From: Capronia americana
Lineage: Eukaryota; Ascomycota; Eurotiomycetes; Chaetothyriales; Herpotrichiellaceae
Assembly: GCA_016110215.1 (NCBI GenBank)
Contig: JADWQD010000015.1
Location: 1-64,000, forward strand
DNA: 64,000 nucleotides
Direction: 5' to 3'
Shown here: positions 31,128-40,936 of the stretch, in pieces
How the letters are laid out: each line of letters begins with the position of its first letter
How positions within the stretch are numbered: position 1 is the first letter of the stretch
Program-made: the position numbers and the translations under genes
Notes under the pieces: model-generated
What the model was told of the DNA's origin: nothing
The model's database searches: none
What the model saw: only the letters and a program-made list of their open reading frames with translations

Positions 31128-32039
31128 TCAGAGCACGACCGTCTCGGAATCGACCACTCCGAACAATCCCTGCATAGGATCCTTGTAATCCCTCCCAAAG
31201 CCGCAGAAGGGCGGGGAGACGCCGTACCCGAGCAATCTCTGTGCCTGCGGGGACAGCGACGCGGCCTTCTCAGGTGGGACGGTCAGATACTGGTTCTCAA
31301 CCTGTCGATACGTGCCCTTCGTCAGGAATATACCGACCGTCTCTCTGACCTGGTCCACGGTCGTGTTGGCCCCGCCGGCGTGGTACGTGCTCCCCAGGAA
31401 GATGGTGGCGTCCCCGGGATCGAGCTCGGCGGGGACGGCCTCGTGGTCATACGGACACCGGTCATCCTTCCACCTGTGGCTGCCGGGGATCACGATGGTC
31501 GCGCCGTTCTCCCTGGTCGTCTTGACCGTGGCAGTGACACAGCCGATCAGGACCGGTTCATGACCCGCTCGCACGTGGTAGTCGATCTCGTCCCGGTGCA
31601 GGCCCTGCTGCTTCGAGCCCGGGTTGACCTGGAACCCGACCGTGCTCGAGATCTGCGGCTTGGACACGGCGACCTGCCTCTCCTGGCCGATCCAGTACTC
31701 GAACGTGGACGTCAACATGCGCGAGGCGACCTCGTTGAACAACGGGTTGAGCGCCAGGTCGACGCACGCGGGCGAGATGCCGAGCAGGCCGATCGCGCGG
31801 CGTGTCGTGTTGGGGAAGAATCCGCTCTTGTCCCCGCCGTCCTGGTCGAAGTGAGGCTTGAGATCCCGTCGGATCTGTTCGGCTTGCTCGCGGGTGAGAA
31901 GGTTGGTCACGATGATGGCCCCGTCGCGCTCGAGGATCGTCTGCACATAGTCTGCTGTTGTGCCGGGGTCACGAGCGTCGGCTCGAACCAGTGTCGGGAC
32001 TGTGCCTGTTGAGGCAACCGGAGGCGTTTCCACATGCAT
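31128..32039 (-). CDS. PhyH-family Fe(II)/2-oxoglutarate dioxygenase
   Basis: Single exon, 303 aa, start at the ATG at 32039. The family is phytanoyl-CoA dioxygenase-like (PF05721), which in fungi includes secondary-metabolite oxygenases such as FtmOx1-type enzymes. The iron triad is visible: HxD in GLHRDEID (His148, Asp150) and the distal His in FLGSTYHAGG (His220). The 2-oxoglutarate-binding Arg lies in DQVRETVGIF (Arg232). GATIVIPGSHRWKDDRCP is the usual loop between them. The gene is visibly richer in G and C, especially at third positions, than both neighbours and has no intron, so horizontal acquisition or strong codon selection is possible. It has no obvious partner genes. Substrate unknown. 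Confidence 0.92.
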   Translation of the reverse strand: MHVETPPVASTGTVPTLVRADARDPGTTADYVQTILERDGAIIVTNLLTREQAEQIRRDLKPHFDQDGGDKSGFFPNTTRRAIGLLGISPACVDLALNPLFNEVASRMLTSTFEYWIGQERQVAVSKPQISSTVGFQVNPGSKQQGLHRDEIDYHVRAGHEPVLIGCVTATVKTTRENGATIVIPGSHRWKDDRCPYDHEAVPAELDPGDATIFLGSTYHAGGANTTVDQVRETVGIFLTKGTYRQVENQYLTVPPEKAASLSPQAQRLLGYGVSPPFCGFGRDYKDPMQGLFGVVDSETVVL

Positions 32040-32887
32040 GTTTACAGTTTGCCTCGAATTATGGGGGAAAGTAGTAATAACGTTAGAGAACCCGGGGCAT
32101 TGACATGTGAGGTTGGTCGGTGTCTAGATACAATTAAATACCCGTGGCCCTCACGACCCACGATCGTGCTTGATATTATTTATTCCTGCCCGCTCTTCAG
32201 ATAAGCTGAAGTCCCATCCATCAGTTTGCGGGGGAGATTTAAACTACTCGTAATTAGACCAATGTTGCAAGGACAGACATTGATAGGTCCAGGAAAGACG
32301 AGCCCCTTTAGGAAATCGCGAGAGCGCGTGTTCCAGGAACCAACCAACCGGTTCGATCTGGTCGGGGATCTTCAACGGATGAATCGAACCCATTCGACGC
32401 GTGGCGAGAGGCTTGAGTTTCGTTCGAGCGAGGACTCTATGATTGGCGCCTACGTGGCTATGACAAGGAGGGGGCGTGCCTTGGAGGGGCAATGACACCG
32501 CATAATCGATGCTGCTTCGCTGGGTGTCGCGTCTGCAAACGATATGATGAGTAAGATTGTCGTGGTATTGTCCGCTCATGTCCGACTCTTGAACCCCGGA
32601 GCCGGAGGAGGAAGACGGCTGTTTGCTGGGTGGCCGTGGGTTGTTGCCATGCTCTCCAGGTAACCTTGAGCAACGTTCACGTCTAGTGGCTGCCTTTCGT
32701 GTTGATGTGGTGCGTTCTGGCAAGAAGCGGGCTTTTACACTTAGACGCACGACACACCGCTCTGACGGTAGATACAAGAGAAAGAGGAGGCACATTCTTT
32801 GCGAGCCTTAATCTGACGACGTTCTTCAACGACACTGCGAGGATAGGGATCGATCCTGACATGTCACGAGGAAGCAAACATTCGACA
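32040..32887. other. Intergenic: dioxygenase promoter and LtrA-like 3' flank
   Basis: No supported gene. It contains the promoter of the dioxygenase (reading leftwards from 32039) and the 3' region of the LtrA-like gene. A B-box-like GGGTTCGATTC on the minus strand near 32385 is not part of a tRNA fold. Confidence 0.4.
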
Positions 32888-35394
32888 TTAGTAGTGCCCT
32901 CCATGCCACTCTTCGTCTAGACTCTCTTGGCTCTCCAGACTGCTCATGCTTGAATGCCTCTTGAGGAGATCGGACAGAGACACTTTTTGGCCTTTTCGGA
33001 GGGCATCTTCCAGCTCTTGCCGCCGTCTTCGACCCAGCTTGCACTTAGCGCTGTAGGTACAGTTCTTCTTAGACTCCTCGCACCAGCCACCACTGAAGAA
33101 ACGATCGCCCTGCTTCGCTGTTAGCATGCACAGAACGTGCCGCGCAAATCCGGCCTGACTTGGACCAGACTGTGGGTAACTCACATCGCAAGAAAGGCCG
33201 TACAAGTCCAAGCAAAGCACGAAGAATGCAAGGGCCGTTGTTATCGAGATGAGATGAAGGGAATTGAGCGACTTGGCCGTGGGAAGACAGATAATGATGG
33301 CGGCCACGCAGAGCCGAACAACCAGTCGAGGCCGTTTCCGAAGCCGACCTTTTTCCAAACGTTTGTGGATGTGACAGAATGAAATCAACGCCATCGAGAT
33401 CAAGGCAATTCCCAGTCCCCCACAATAAAACCATCGGAGTCCGTGGGAGACCTCGGTCTCACTGTTTTCCTCGTAGTGCTCTCCGAGATCGTGAGGGTCC
33501 GCATCGGGGCAATCGTGGGCCAGGACTAGTCGCGAAAGTGTCGATGCAGCAAGAACGTAACCCATAATAAACGGCAGATGCGCGGTAACCCAGGTGGAAG
33601 CAGAAAGCCAATGTCTTCGAATAGCATGTACGTGGACATGATATGCGTCGATTTCGAAGTAGATCCTGTCGCGTGTGAGACATGGCTCCTGATAAACACG
33701 CAGTTTCAGCAGCCTTTTTGACTCACCAGTTGAAAATGAATGCCTGAATCAAGCCAAGTACACCTTTACCAAAGAATGCATTGATGCCGAACGAAGCTCT
33801 TGACTGGAACAAGATGGTGAGAATGGAATAGCCAAAAACCTGCGCGGCAAGGTCAATATCAGTCCAGCAGGCAGGAGAGGGTTCATCTGACCAGCGACAC
33901 GAATGCATTGTTCCGTTCCACCCGGTGTTCAATGTTGATAGCAGGGAAGAACTCGAACGCCCGTGCAATTACCTCCGGCAACTTCTTCTTCGCCGCTGCC
34001 TTCATCGTCCCGATCAACAGAACATTTCCAAAGAGATCAATGACTATGGCAACAGCGATCGGAGCCAGTTGACCGGGCCATGCCACATGAATGCTCGCAA
34101 TCCAAACAGCAGCAGTAACGACGTTTATTATGGCGGTCATCATCATGGCACCCCTGACCTGGCGGAGAATGACAGCCACGGCGGCGAACCAGGTTGCTGC
34201 GAATAGCCTCTGCGTAATGTAGAAGGCAATGCAGGAAGTGTATGTCGAGTCAAAGGCATAGAAGATGTTTGTTGTAAACCCAAACAGGCAAATAAGGTAG
34301 AAAATGACACATATCCTCTGGAAAATACTACAGGCCGTTAGCAGCGTTCCGCAGACGGCAAGACTCGGCAGCATACTCGTCCACTTCGAAGTAATTAATC
34401 CACATGGTTAGGTCGGCCCAAATCTTCCAAGCGATACAAAAGACGATGACAAACTGAAGTAAGGAGAGACCATCAGGGTGCTCGGCAGCTTTCTCCCCAA
34501 CGATATCGATGACGCCGACGTAGACGAGATCCACGAAGACTGGAGGTGAGTCAGCATGTGTCCTGTTCCACACAGAATCTCGTGGAGAGCGGCGACTCAG
34601 AAGTGGTATCCTGAGAAATCTCCAGTTCGAGGAAACGCCCGATTCTCATCGCGCAGCTACGGGGCTTCATTGACTTACGCTCGAAACTTGCAACTTCTCC
34701 GGCTCTCGAAGACCTCCATAAGAGGCCTTTGTGGAAGTACTACCCAGTGCCTTAGCAGACGCGAGGCTAGGCAAGTCGCCGTCGCCGACGCAGTCAGGAC
34801 ACTTACCTGGCGAACCGTAGGGCGTCTGAAGAACTGGACAGCTTCGACTGTGCGGTCTTTGTGCTTCTCTTGCGCCGAAGGATGATCACTGTGTATAGAC
34901 GATTTCTCCGAGTCGTCGTCCGTCGTCCTAAGATGTGCGGAGTATCCATAACGATCGAAGGACGCGTCAAGAGACACGGCGTGCGCTGTGACATGATGAA
35001 TCTCGGCAGCTAGCGCGTCCAACTCAGATTTGACGTGTTCGATATCCGAATACAGGTCCCCGTGTTGCTCCCTTAGCTGGTCTCTCTTGGCTTCGTGATG
35101 TGCGTGCAGGTCGCGAATTGCCTCTAGATGTTCAGCTGAGCCTTGCAAAATCACGTCGAACTCGGTGTCGGACTTCTCTTGCAGGAGCTCGGTCCTTTTG
35201 CGCTCGAGTTGCTCCGGGGTCTGGCAGACAACAAGCCTCTTGCCCGTGTGAGGGTGCACGAACTCCAGGAAGCGTCTACCACGGTGGCCGTGGTTGTGGT
35301 TGTGATCATGGTGGAAAGGCAGATGGTGATGCTCATGGGCTTTCGGGCTGATGGTTCCTCCCTTTTCAAGATCTGGGTCGGGCGTGGAGTCCAT
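32888..35394 (-). CDS. LtrA-like (low temperature requirement A) membrane protein
   Basis: A polytopic membrane protein of the fungal LtrA family (PF06772); biochemical role unknown. Exons in transcript order: 35394-34807, 34739-34679, 34539-34377, 34327-33892, 33839-33727, 33665-32888 (712 aa). The cytoplasmic N-terminus has a His-rich stretch at about residues 20-37, then HPHTGKRLVVCQTPEQLERKR and a helical AEHLEAIRDLHAHHEAKRDQL. Splicing gives RRPTVRQYFHKGLLWRSSRAGEV, then ASFELFVDLVYVGVIDIVG, the LtrA signature at TM1. Later come VDDIFQRICVIFYLICLFGFTTN, NNAFVSLVFGYSILTILFQS, ASFGINAFFGKGVLGLIQAFIFNWIYFEIDA and HLPFIMGYVLAAS. All junctions keep frame and family consensus. Intron 4 has a rare GTCAGA donor. 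The C-terminal 90 residues are cytoplasmic, Cys/Arg/Ser-rich. Confidence 0.9.
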
Positions 35395-36222
35395 GGTTGC
35401 TTCGATCAGTTCGTGTTAGATTGGGAAGGACAGATCCAGCTTTTAACAAGAGATCCAGGTCGTCTGTTGTTTCATATTGGCTAGGGAGAGGACATTCGCG
35501 GGTCTGGAGTTGCTGACTACGCAGTCGGCTTGGCTGTCTGCGCTAAACTAGAAACAGAATACGCGGGACTCGGCGCGATACTGCATCAGCCAATTAAAGT
35601 CATCCTGCAAGAGTTAAGCTTTGTTTTGTCAGCGTGACGGCCTTGGCATTGTCGACCCTTCTGGTGGAAGCAGAATATCCCTTGGCAGACTTCAGGCGGA
35701 GGAGGAATCATGTACAGTCGTGCGCCCCAGTGCACGTTTCGGGCACGACCAATATTTGGAAAATGTCCTTCCATGCGCAGGCTGGATAACACACCACGCT
35801 GCTATGTGAACGGCAAATTGGCCAATGCTAGAGCCCGATGCCGCAAGGACTGCTATTTATGTACTGAGTCCACACAGTGGACGAGACTAAAATCGCCGTA
35901 CAACTCCTGCCGCTGTGTGCATATGCACCTCCCCAAAACAAGGGACCACTGAGGGACAACTCGTCCTGCTCGCTGTCTCATAATGCAAGCCAAATATCAA
36001 GGGGTATACCTGGGGTATCGTAAGTCGTCTTCTGAAACCACCACGGGCCAACTGCCTGGCAGGAGGCCTCCGTAGTGTCTAGGCTGAATCGCTTTGCACA
36101 AAGTCACGTTGATCCGCACGCCCACGTTTTGGGTGTGTGGAAACCTCAAATCTTTGCATGCTTGCCTTCGAAGGGAGGAGCAAATGAAAAACATAACAGC
36201 CTGAACCTGGACACTGGATCGG
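35395..36222. other. Intergenic region
   Basis: About 0.8 kb between two minus-strand genes: promoter of the LtrA-like gene and 3' flank of the coiled-coil gene. No gene or clear repeat seen. Confidence 0.4.
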
Positions 36223-38898
36223 CTAGCGCGGCTGTTTTGAGGCTCTGCCTTTGACAGAATATTCGGTTTCGGTCGCGTCCTCCTGGCTTCGTGATCGCTT
36301 GCGTTTGGACGACCCCCGGGAGTGAGTTGACTTCCGCGATGACTGCCTCGGCAAAGAGCTTTTAGGTGGTTGTGGTGGCAGCTTAGTGAACCTCGCAAGT
36401 ATGTCTGCGGCATCCACACTGTCTTCTTCATCTTCCGAGTCGTCGACTGTAATTCTTCTCGGTCCACTACCGTTGCCGCCGTTTGAACGCGGCGGAGGAT
36501 TAACGCCCATTTGTTTCTTGTGGTCGCTGTTTGAGAAGAGCTCTCCAGGAGTGGTCTTCTCAACCCGACTCTCGACGCCCTCAAGTCTGGTTTCAATCCC
36601 CTTGAGATTTTTGGCCGTGGACTCGCGGTATGTCGACTGGTTTGTCTCATTCTGGCAAGCAGATGTCTCGAGCTCGCCTAGTCTTGCTTGTAGCTTGTCC
36701 TGTCTTGCTTGTAGCTCGTGCATTCGACTCTCGATTTTGTCGCGTCCATCTTCAAAGTGCTTCGCAAGGTTGTCATGGCTTGACTGCATGTTTGCTGCAA
36801 CACCTTCAACCCATTCTTTCAGTTGCTGATCTCGCTTCTCTAACTTAAGTGTGGTGCCTTCCCACTTGTCGGGCGCGTCTACCTTCTGACATAGCTGAAG
36901 CACCTCACCTCCGAGCTTTTGAACCACGCCATCAAGCTTCTGCACCTGCATCTCATACTTTGGCAGAGCTTTGCCTATAACGCCCGTCATTCGACGGGCA
37001 AGTTCATCGGTCGTCAGGTTGTTGAATCGTTGATTGAGGTTGACAGACAAATGCGTTTGTTTCTCCAGGTCTTTTTGTAGGCTTGTTACCTGAGCCGCAA
37101 GCTCTCGGAAGGCCGCGGCTACGTCGGCAGCGTATTGAACTTGCTTAGTGAACTCAGACTGGAGCTTCTTAACGTCATCGGTTTGAACTGCCGCCTGCTC
37201 CGCAAGTTTGGCTGTTAGGGTCTTGACCTCTTTATTATGCTTTTCTTCCAACTCAGTGTTCTTGGTGGCAAGATCACTGATTTGGCTTCGGAGAGGTTGT
37301 AAGGCATCGTTGGCTTGCTGCTGTACGGCCTTCAGCTCTTCACTCAGCTTGTCTTCGACGCTCTTTCGTTCCATAGTATGCTCGGCGAATTCTGAGCGAA
37401 GTGCGGCCAACTCCCCTTCGACACTGCTGGACTGTGGGGTTGCCTTAAAGTGCGCCAATTGCGTGTCTAGAGACTTCAACGTTTCGGCGAATTCTTCCAT
37501 GGACGTGTCTAGCGCGGCCACTTTCTCGGACTGATCTTGATCCGCCCGTTTTAGAGTATCGACCTCGGTTTGTAGACTTTCGATTCCCCGACGCCCAGTT
37601 GTCGCAAAATCTTCAAGCCCAACGACGCGTCCCGTGAGCTCGGAACCTTTTTCTTCTTGGCCGGAGATTTGGGAGCTAAGAGTGCCTAGGTCTCTCTTGA
37701 TGCTTGAAATGTCGTCCCTCAGTTCGTCATGCATGTTCTCGACCTTCACGTGCATGGTTTTGCGAAAGCGCTCAATATCATCGGCTACTTGCTGGCGCGT
37801 TTTGGATGCCTCTTTGATCTCCTGGACTTGCTCTTCAAGATCTTTCTCCAGCGCGCGCCGATTGTGCGAGTCAACGAGGCGTGCTTCGATAGGGGGCAAT
37901 TTCTGCTCTAAGGTCTCCACGCGCCGGGGTAATGTCTCGAGCACCGATTTCAGTGCGTCAATGTCAGCCTTGCTGTTGGCACGTTGTTCGGAGCGCAGCT
38001 CTTCCAAATGTTGTCTAGCGCTTTCGTTGGCTTTGGGGATATCGCTGCTAAGCTCATTCACTTCTCGCTTTAAACCGTGAAAGTCGTTGAAAATCGAGTT
38101 AAGCGTCTTGTTTTCGGATTCTTGTTGCGCGCGGAACTCTTCAAGTTTCTCGAGCCGAATTTTGGTTTCGTTGGAAACAAGTGGAGGCTGCACGGCCGCC
38201 TTGGCTTGCTGCGAGAGGACAGTTTGCAACTCCTGTTGCATTGTGCCCATCTGCTCTGCAAGGAGCTTGTATTGAGCATCCTTTTCGACCAAGGCATCTC
38301 TCTCTTCCACCAAGACATCTCTCTCTTCCACCAAGACATATCTCTCTTCCACCAATTCCTTCACCGTTTGGAGGAGCACCTTTATCCACTTCCTTCCGGA
38401 AGATTCTTCTGCCGCTCTAGCATTGGCCTCGTCTTGCTTGATTGTATTGCAAACGTTTTCAGTCTTGGACAATCTCTCGCGAGCCTGATCAACCACAACT
38501 GGAAATTTGTCTCTCGTCTTTTTGACTTTTTCGTATTCGAGCCGAGCAGCATTGCGTTCATTCCTCACATAGGCCAGCTTCCGACCGAGAAAGTCAACAG
38601 ATTGGGAGTCATGGATGTGGCGTGAGAATAAGTCCACGAGTTCGCGTTCAGGCTGCTCACTTAGGACCGAAAGAGGGACATCGAGCCTCGCGCGAGGGCT
38701 TTGCGGAGTGGACGTGGAAGGCGTGTCATTTCCCTTGCGCAAGGATTCTCGATTTTCGGGAAGAAAGCCCCTACCAGCGTCTGCATTCTGATCCGCGGCA
38801 TGGGCCGTACTTGTTCTGTTTCTTATCCGAGGATCTCTAGCCGGCGAGCGCAGGTCGCTGGCAGCAGCTGGTGGGTTCTGCGAAGGTAAACCTTGCAT
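36223..38898 (-). CDS. Large coiled-coil protein, function unknown
   Basis: Single exon, 891 aa from the ATG at 38898 (MQGLPSQNPPAAASD). After about 75 disordered residues comes a short conserved-looking block (SEQPERELVDLFSRHIHDSQSVDFLGRKL, about 80-108). Almost continuous coiled coil follows from about 110 to 790, rich in E, K, Q and L, with heptads such as LKELVEERYVLVEERDVL and VDTLKRADQDQSEKVAALD. The C-terminal 100 residues hold acidic DDSEDEEDSVDAADIL and a basic Ser/Arg tail with SKRKRSRS (likely NLS). No motor, SMC hinge or other enzymatic domain is visible. A structural or scaffold role, possibly nuclear, is inference. A 21 bp tandem repeat encodes three successive heptads near residue 190. 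It is divergent from rvb2. Confidence 0.85.
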   Translation of the reverse strand: MQGLPSQNPPAAASDLRSPARDPRIRNRTSTAHAADQNADAGRGFLPENRESLRKGNDTPSTSTPQSPRARLDVPLSVLSEQPERELVDLFSRHIHDSQSVDFLGRKLAYVRNERNAARLEYEKVKKTRDKFPVVVDQARERLSKTENVCNTIKQDEANARAAEESSGRKWIKVLLQTVKELVEERYVLVEERDVLVEERDALVEKDAQYKLLAEQMGTMQQELQTVLSQQAKAAVQPPLVSNETKIRLEKLEEFRAQQESENKTLNSIFNDFHGLKREVNELSSDIPKANESARQHLEELRSEQRANSKADIDALKSVLETLPRRVETLEQKLPPIEARLVDSHNRRALEKDLEEQVQEIKEASKTRQQVADDIERFRKTMHVKVENMHDELRDDISSIKRDLGTLSSQISGQEEKGSELTGRVVGLEDFATTGRRGIESLQTEVDTLKRADQDQSEKVAALDTSMEEFAETLKSLDTQLAHFKATPQSSSVEGELAALRSEFAEHTMERKSVEDKLSEELKAVQQQANDALQPLRSQISDLATKNTELEEKHNKEVKTLTAKLAEQAAVQTDDVKKLQSEFTKQVQYAADVAAAFRELAAQVTSLQKDLEKQTHLSVNLNQRFNNLTTDELARRMTGVIGKALPKYEMQVQKLDGVVQKLGGEVLQLCQKVDAPDKWEGTTLKLEKRDQQLKEWVEGVAANMQSSHDNLAKHFEDGRDKIESRMHELQARQDKLQARLGELETSACQNETNQSTYRESTAKNLKGIETRLEGVESRVEKTTPGELFSNSDHKKQMGVNPPPRSNGGNGSGPRRITVDDSEDEEDSVDAADILARFTKLPPQPPKSSLPRQSSRKSTHSRGSSKRKRSRSQEDATETEYSVKGRASKQPR
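38284..38355 (-). repeat. 21 bp tandem repeat inside the coiled-coil gene
   Basis: Three 21 bp units at 38284-38304, 38305-38325 and 38326-38346, plus a 9 bp partial unit. The second and third differ at one position. On the coding strand each unit encodes the heptad VEERDxL, so the expansion adds whole coiled-coil turns without a frame change. Confidence 0.92.
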
Positions 38899-39417
38899 AT
38901 TCACTCCAGCATGACTTTCAAGCTACCGTAGGCGTCACCACATATCCTCTACCTGGAGTCTCCAAGGCGGTGAGAAGTTGAGGATTGTCGTTGTAGTGCG
39001 GAGGTAGTGAGCATTAACTTGGGAAGTGGGCAAGAACCAAGTGAAGAAGCAATCGAATGGACGGAAGTCAAGGTGAAGCGGCTTTGACTTTGCAAAATAG
39101 GGCACTGAGAAAGGATCGGGAAGTCGAAAGCGCGCAAAGATATGGCAGTGTTGTAAAGAGACAATGCATTGAATCGCAGCCTCGTCGACGGCACGCTGCG
39201 TTTCCCCTCACATTTGGCTTCCAATTCTGCCTGATGCCTTCACGCGCGTTCCACATGCGGAACGTTAAGCGAGTCGCGAAATTTCACGAGTAGGTTGACA
39301 ACACCACAGGAGAATTCCCGCGCCAACGTCCATTGTCAATGCCATTCTCCAAGCTCTCTAGGAATCTCCTCTCCAAAGCTGCCTCTACGTCCCGAGACCG
39401 AGCTGTAATTACACAAG
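38899..39417. promoter_or_regulatory. Divergent promoter, coiled-coil gene / rvb2
   Basis: A 519 bp head-to-head intergenic region with no coding content that I can support. It must carry the start sites of both genes. No palindromic operator is obvious. Confidence 0.45.
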
Positions 39418-40936
39418 ATGGCTGCCGTGAGTGCTTCTGACTGCCTCCTTGATGCGCAGCTAACCTTAGCAGCCCATAACAACCATCTCCGAAAGCCGTG
39501 ATGTTCGCGGCCTCAACCTTATCGCGGCACATTCTCATATACGGGGTCTTGGGGTGGATCTGGCAACTTTGGAGCCTCGAGGGTCCTCCCAAGGACTTGT
39601 TGGCCAGGAAAAGGCACGAAAAGCCGCCGCGGTCATCCTTCGCATGGTCAAAGATGGGAAGATTGCAGGGCGGGCTGTTTTGGTGGCTGGACCTCCAAGC
39701 ACAGGAAAAACCGCGATTGCTATGGCTATGGCACAGTCACTCGGTCCTGACGTCCCTTTCACGATGCTCGCGTCATCCGAGATCTTCTCCCTTGAGATGT
39801 CAAAAACAGAGGCCCTTACTCAAGCGTTCCGGAAGTCGATTGGTGTAAGGATAAAGGAGGAAAGTGAGATAATAGAGGGCGAGGTTGTAGAAATACAGAT
39901 TGACAGAAGCGTCTCGGGAGTAAGAATCGATGTCCGACCTTGCAAGATGTACGCTGACAAAACCATCCAGGGTAACAAGCAAGGCAAACTCACCATCAAA
40001 ACGACCGACATGGAGACAGTATACGATATGGGCACCAAGATGATCGAATCAATGACCAAGGAGCGAGTGATGGCTGGCGACGTCATCTCGATAGACAAGT
40101 CATCCGGCAAAATCACCAAGCTGGGAAGATCATACACGCGGTCACGAGATTACGACGCTATGGGCGCCGACACTAAATTCGTGCAATGCCCAGAGGGCGA
40201 GCTCCAGGTACGAAAAGAGGTGGTCCACACCGTGAGTCTGCACGAAATCGATGTCATCAACTCTCGAACACAGGGCTTCCTTGCCCTGTTCTCTGGTGAT
40301 ACCGGAGAGATTAGGAGCGAAGTCCGTGATCAGATCAACACCAAGGTTGGGGAATGGAGGGAAGAAGGCAAAGCTGAGATCATACCTGGCGTGCTTTTCA
40401 TCGACGAGGTGCATATGCTCGACGTCGAATGCTATGCATACATCAACCGCGCCTTGGAGGCAGATCTTGCACCGATTGTCATCATGGCAAGCAACAGAGG
40501 CAATACTCGAATCCGTGGGACGAGTTATAGCTCGCCGCATGGGCTGCCGCTGGACTTCCTGGACAGAGTGGTCATCATCAGTACCCAAAGCTACTCGCCC
40601 GAAGAGATTTCGCAAATCCTGGCCATTCGCGCCCAGGAGGAAGAGGTCGACCTGTCTGCGGACGCACTTGCACTTTTGACGAAGATTGGCCAAGAGTCTG
40701 GATTGAGATACGCGAGCAATATCATCACCACATCAACACTGTTGAGTCAAAAGCGCAAGGCGAAGGAAGTCAGCATCGATGATGTTCAGCGAAGCTACCG
40801 GCTATTTTACGATCCCGCAAGGTCAATCAAACTGGTCCATGACTTCGAAAAGAATTTCATCAACGACAAAGGAGCTGTCACTTTCGCAATCAACGGCACG
40901 AATGGAGCCAATGGCGATGCGATGGACACTGAATGA
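39418..40936 (+). CDS. rvb2: RuvB-like AAA+ ATPase 2 (Reptin)
   Basis: The Rvb2 subunit of the Rvb1-Rvb2 hexameric ring found in INO80, SWR1, NuA4/TIP60 and R2TP. Proposed exons: 39418-39426 (just M-A-A), 39473-39919, 39971-40936 (473 aa). Near-collinear with yeast Rvb2: LNLIAAHSHIRGLG, Walker A GPPSTGKT, SSEIFSLEMSKTEALTQAFR, IEGEVVEIQIDRS, KITKLGRSYTRSRDYDAMGA, Walker B FIDEVHML, sensor 1 MASNRG, LDFLDRVVIIS, arginine-rich SGLRYASN, and a C-terminal AMDTE. The second intron (39920-39970, GTAAGA...CCAG, 51 bp) has no in-frame stop. It was recognised because it interrupts the conserved SGGNKQGKLTIKTTDMET with 17 residues absent from the family. Confidence 0.96.

Noticed and set aside
30560..31177. 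205-codon + strand frame after the orphan gene
   Set aside because: Starts without ATG, overlaps the dioxygenase 3' end and has no recognisable segment.
32375..32400. tRNA B-box-like GGGTTCGATTC on the minus strand
   Set aside because: The flanking bases do not form a T stem, and no anticodon or D arm can be placed.
39920..39970. Apparent 17-residue insertion in Rvb2
   Set aside because: GTAAGA/CCAG borders and the conserved SGGNKQGKL after removal show it to be an intron, not a lineage-specific insertion.
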